DNA of 6,564 nt from Methanocellales archaeon (lineage in GTDB: Archaea > Halobacteriota > UBA148 > JAJOKI01), in assembly GCA_021129915.1 (NCBI GenBank), contig JAJOKI010000007.1, positions 1 to 6,564 of the forward strand, written 5' to 3'. Below the pieces are notes generated by a model, which saw only the letters and a program-made list of their open reading frames with translations, was not told where the DNA came from and did no database searches. Below, in pieces: positions 6,055 through 6,564 of the stretch; position 1 is the first letter of the stretch; each line of letters begins with the position of its first letter. Both the position numbers and the translations under genes were made by a program.

Positions 6055-6090
6055 CTATATAGGCTATATAGGTCTCAATAGCATATATAG
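6055..6090. repeat. Paired CTATATAG palindromes in the divergent spacer
   Basis: Exact CTATATAG octamers are at 6055-6062 and 6064-6071, nine bases from start to start, with a related ATATATAG at 6083-6090. They lie between the divergent membrane-protein gene (start 6005) and the pilin-PstS gene (start 6283), about 25-40 bases beyond the predicted TATA element of the former. A regulator bound here could act on either gene. Confidence 0.55.
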
Positions 6091-6125
6091 GGGATATATA
6101 TGCATCAATATACTATTTGGATAAG

Positions 6126-6135
6126 TTATATATAT
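6126..6135 (+). promoter_or_regulatory. TATA box for the pilin-PstS gene
   Basis: TTATATATAT is the best TATA-like element on the plus strand of the spacer. A start site about 26 bases on would be near 6157, giving a 5' leader of roughly 125 bases before the ATG at 6283. Other AT-rich stretches at 6091-6100 are possible alternatives, so the assignment is tentative. Confidence 0.4.
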
Positions 6136-6153
6136 GTGCAACCCAATTATTGT

Positions 6154-6265
6154 TCAGAGCGGTCTGGTGGATGTCATGAGGCTGCTCTGAGTGTCAGAGT
6201 GTGCGTGTCCTACACGTTTCTGGACGAGATGTTTGCTCGCTCTGACTAACCGCATAAAAATATGC
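6154..6265 (+). promoter_or_regulatory. Potentially structured 5' leader with alternative hairpins
   Basis: Four complementary segments alternate: TCAGAGC (6154-6160), GCTCTGA (6184-6190), GTCAGAG (6193-6199) and CTCTGAC (6240-6246). Segments 1 and 2 can pair over 7 bp and 3 and 4 over 7 bp; alternatively 2 and 3 can form a tight 6-bp hairpin with a GTG loop while 1 pairs with 4. Nested inside the 3-4 stem is CGTGT/ACACG (6204-6208 with 6212-6216, loop CCT). A further small hairpin, GCATA/TATGC (6252-6256 with 6261-6265), sits just before the Shine-Dalgarno at 6271-6276. The arrangement resembles a switch or attenuator, but no known riboswitch class is recognised. Confidence 0.35.
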
Positions 6266-6282
6266 AAAATAGGTGAATAGAA

Positions 6283-6564
6283 ATGGTAAAAAACACAATA
6301 GAGAGAATAGGAGCCGGAATTAAAAACCGGTTCAAGGAATTGATAGAGGACACTCGAGCTGTGTCTCCCATCGTGGCAACGCTCGTTCTCGTGGTCGTGG
6401 CGATCACCGGAGCTGCAGCAGTTGGAACGATGACCGGGGCATTCAGCGATGAGGTGGCAGAACAAGTAACCACAGAAGACATTCAGGGAGGGACTAGCCT
6501 CCTGATCGCGGGCAGCACGACAGTGCAGCCGGTGACAGAACTGCTTGCAGAGGCATTCATGAGA
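6283..6564 (+). CDS. Pilin-type N-terminus fused to PstS-like phosphate-binding domain (3' partial)
   Basis: This is the first 94 residues of a secreted, membrane-anchored substrate-binding protein, probably for phosphate uptake by a Pst-type ABC transporter. Residues 1-26 form a long, charged leader; RAVSPIVATLVLVVVAITG (25-43) is the archaeal type IV pilin motif, with likely cleavage after Ala26, and hydrophobicity continues to about residue 52. After a short acidic spacer (SDEVAEQVTTED), residues 73-94 read LLIAGSTTVQPVTELLAEAF, the start of the PstS-like periplasmic-binding fold, where GSTTVxP contacts the oxyanion. The gene runs off the right edge. AGGTGA at 6271-6276 is six bases before the ATG. 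The pilin segment probably anchors the binding domain on the cell surface; assembly into a filament cannot be judged from this piece. Pst genes may follow downstream, outside the window. Confidence 0.88.
   Translation, partial: MVKNTIERIGAGIKNRFKELIEDTRAVSPIVATLVLVVVAITGAAAVGTMTGAFSDEVAEQVTTEDIQGGTSLLIAGSTTVQPVTELLAEAFMR

Noticed and set aside
6136..6249. A short plus-strand frame (GTG start, 37 codons) with several cysteines
   Set aside because: It begins at the edge of the predicted TATA box, upstream of the likely transcript start, has no Shine-Dalgarno, and coincides with the inverted repeats that better explain the region.

Overview
The window is archaeal. It carries a 57-residue Sec61-beta subunit of the archaeal type, an archaeal/eukaryotic-type single-chain glycyl-tRNA synthetase, two proteins with archaeal type IV pilin N-termini, and TATA-like promoters beside Shine-Dalgarno starts. 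The mix of genes suggests a euryarchaeon of the methanogen/ANME kind (Halobacteriota-like). That placement is inference; no lineage marker here settles it.

Layout. Positions 3-872 (+) hold the 3' end of a PfkB-family sugar/nucleoside kinase whose start lies off the left edge. Its last codons run antisense into a decayed engB GTPase gene (about 835-1076, -), which keeps the Walker A end, the switch I region and the C-terminus, but has lost the middle and is frameshifted. Directly upstream of it on the same strand is an intact small gene for Sec61-beta (1077-1250, -). Diverging from this is a tight operon (+): a UspA-family protein (1373-1765) with an apparent internal deletion, a four-CBS-motif protein (1765-2607) and glycyl-tRNA synthetase (2625-4289).

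The right third is cell-envelope material. A secreted or pilin-like protein with nine N-glycosylation sequons and a PKD-like C-terminal domain (4419-5273, +) faces two small membrane-protein genes (5302-5481 and 5559-6005, both -). At the right edge a pilin-type N-terminus is fused to a PstS-like phosphate-binding domain (6283 onward, +, cut by the window end).

The three AT-rich spacers of this right part (4290-4418, 5482-5558, 6006-6282) share a palindromic octamer, CTATATAG, in clusters with 9-11 bp periodicity. In each spacer it lies just upstream of a predicted TATA box, which suggests a shared regulator for the envelope genes. The last spacer also contains a run of complementary segments that could fold into alternative hairpins in the 5' leader of the pilin-PstS gene. 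These shared sites and the leader are the most novel-looking parts of the window; the engB remnant is the clearest sign of gene loss.
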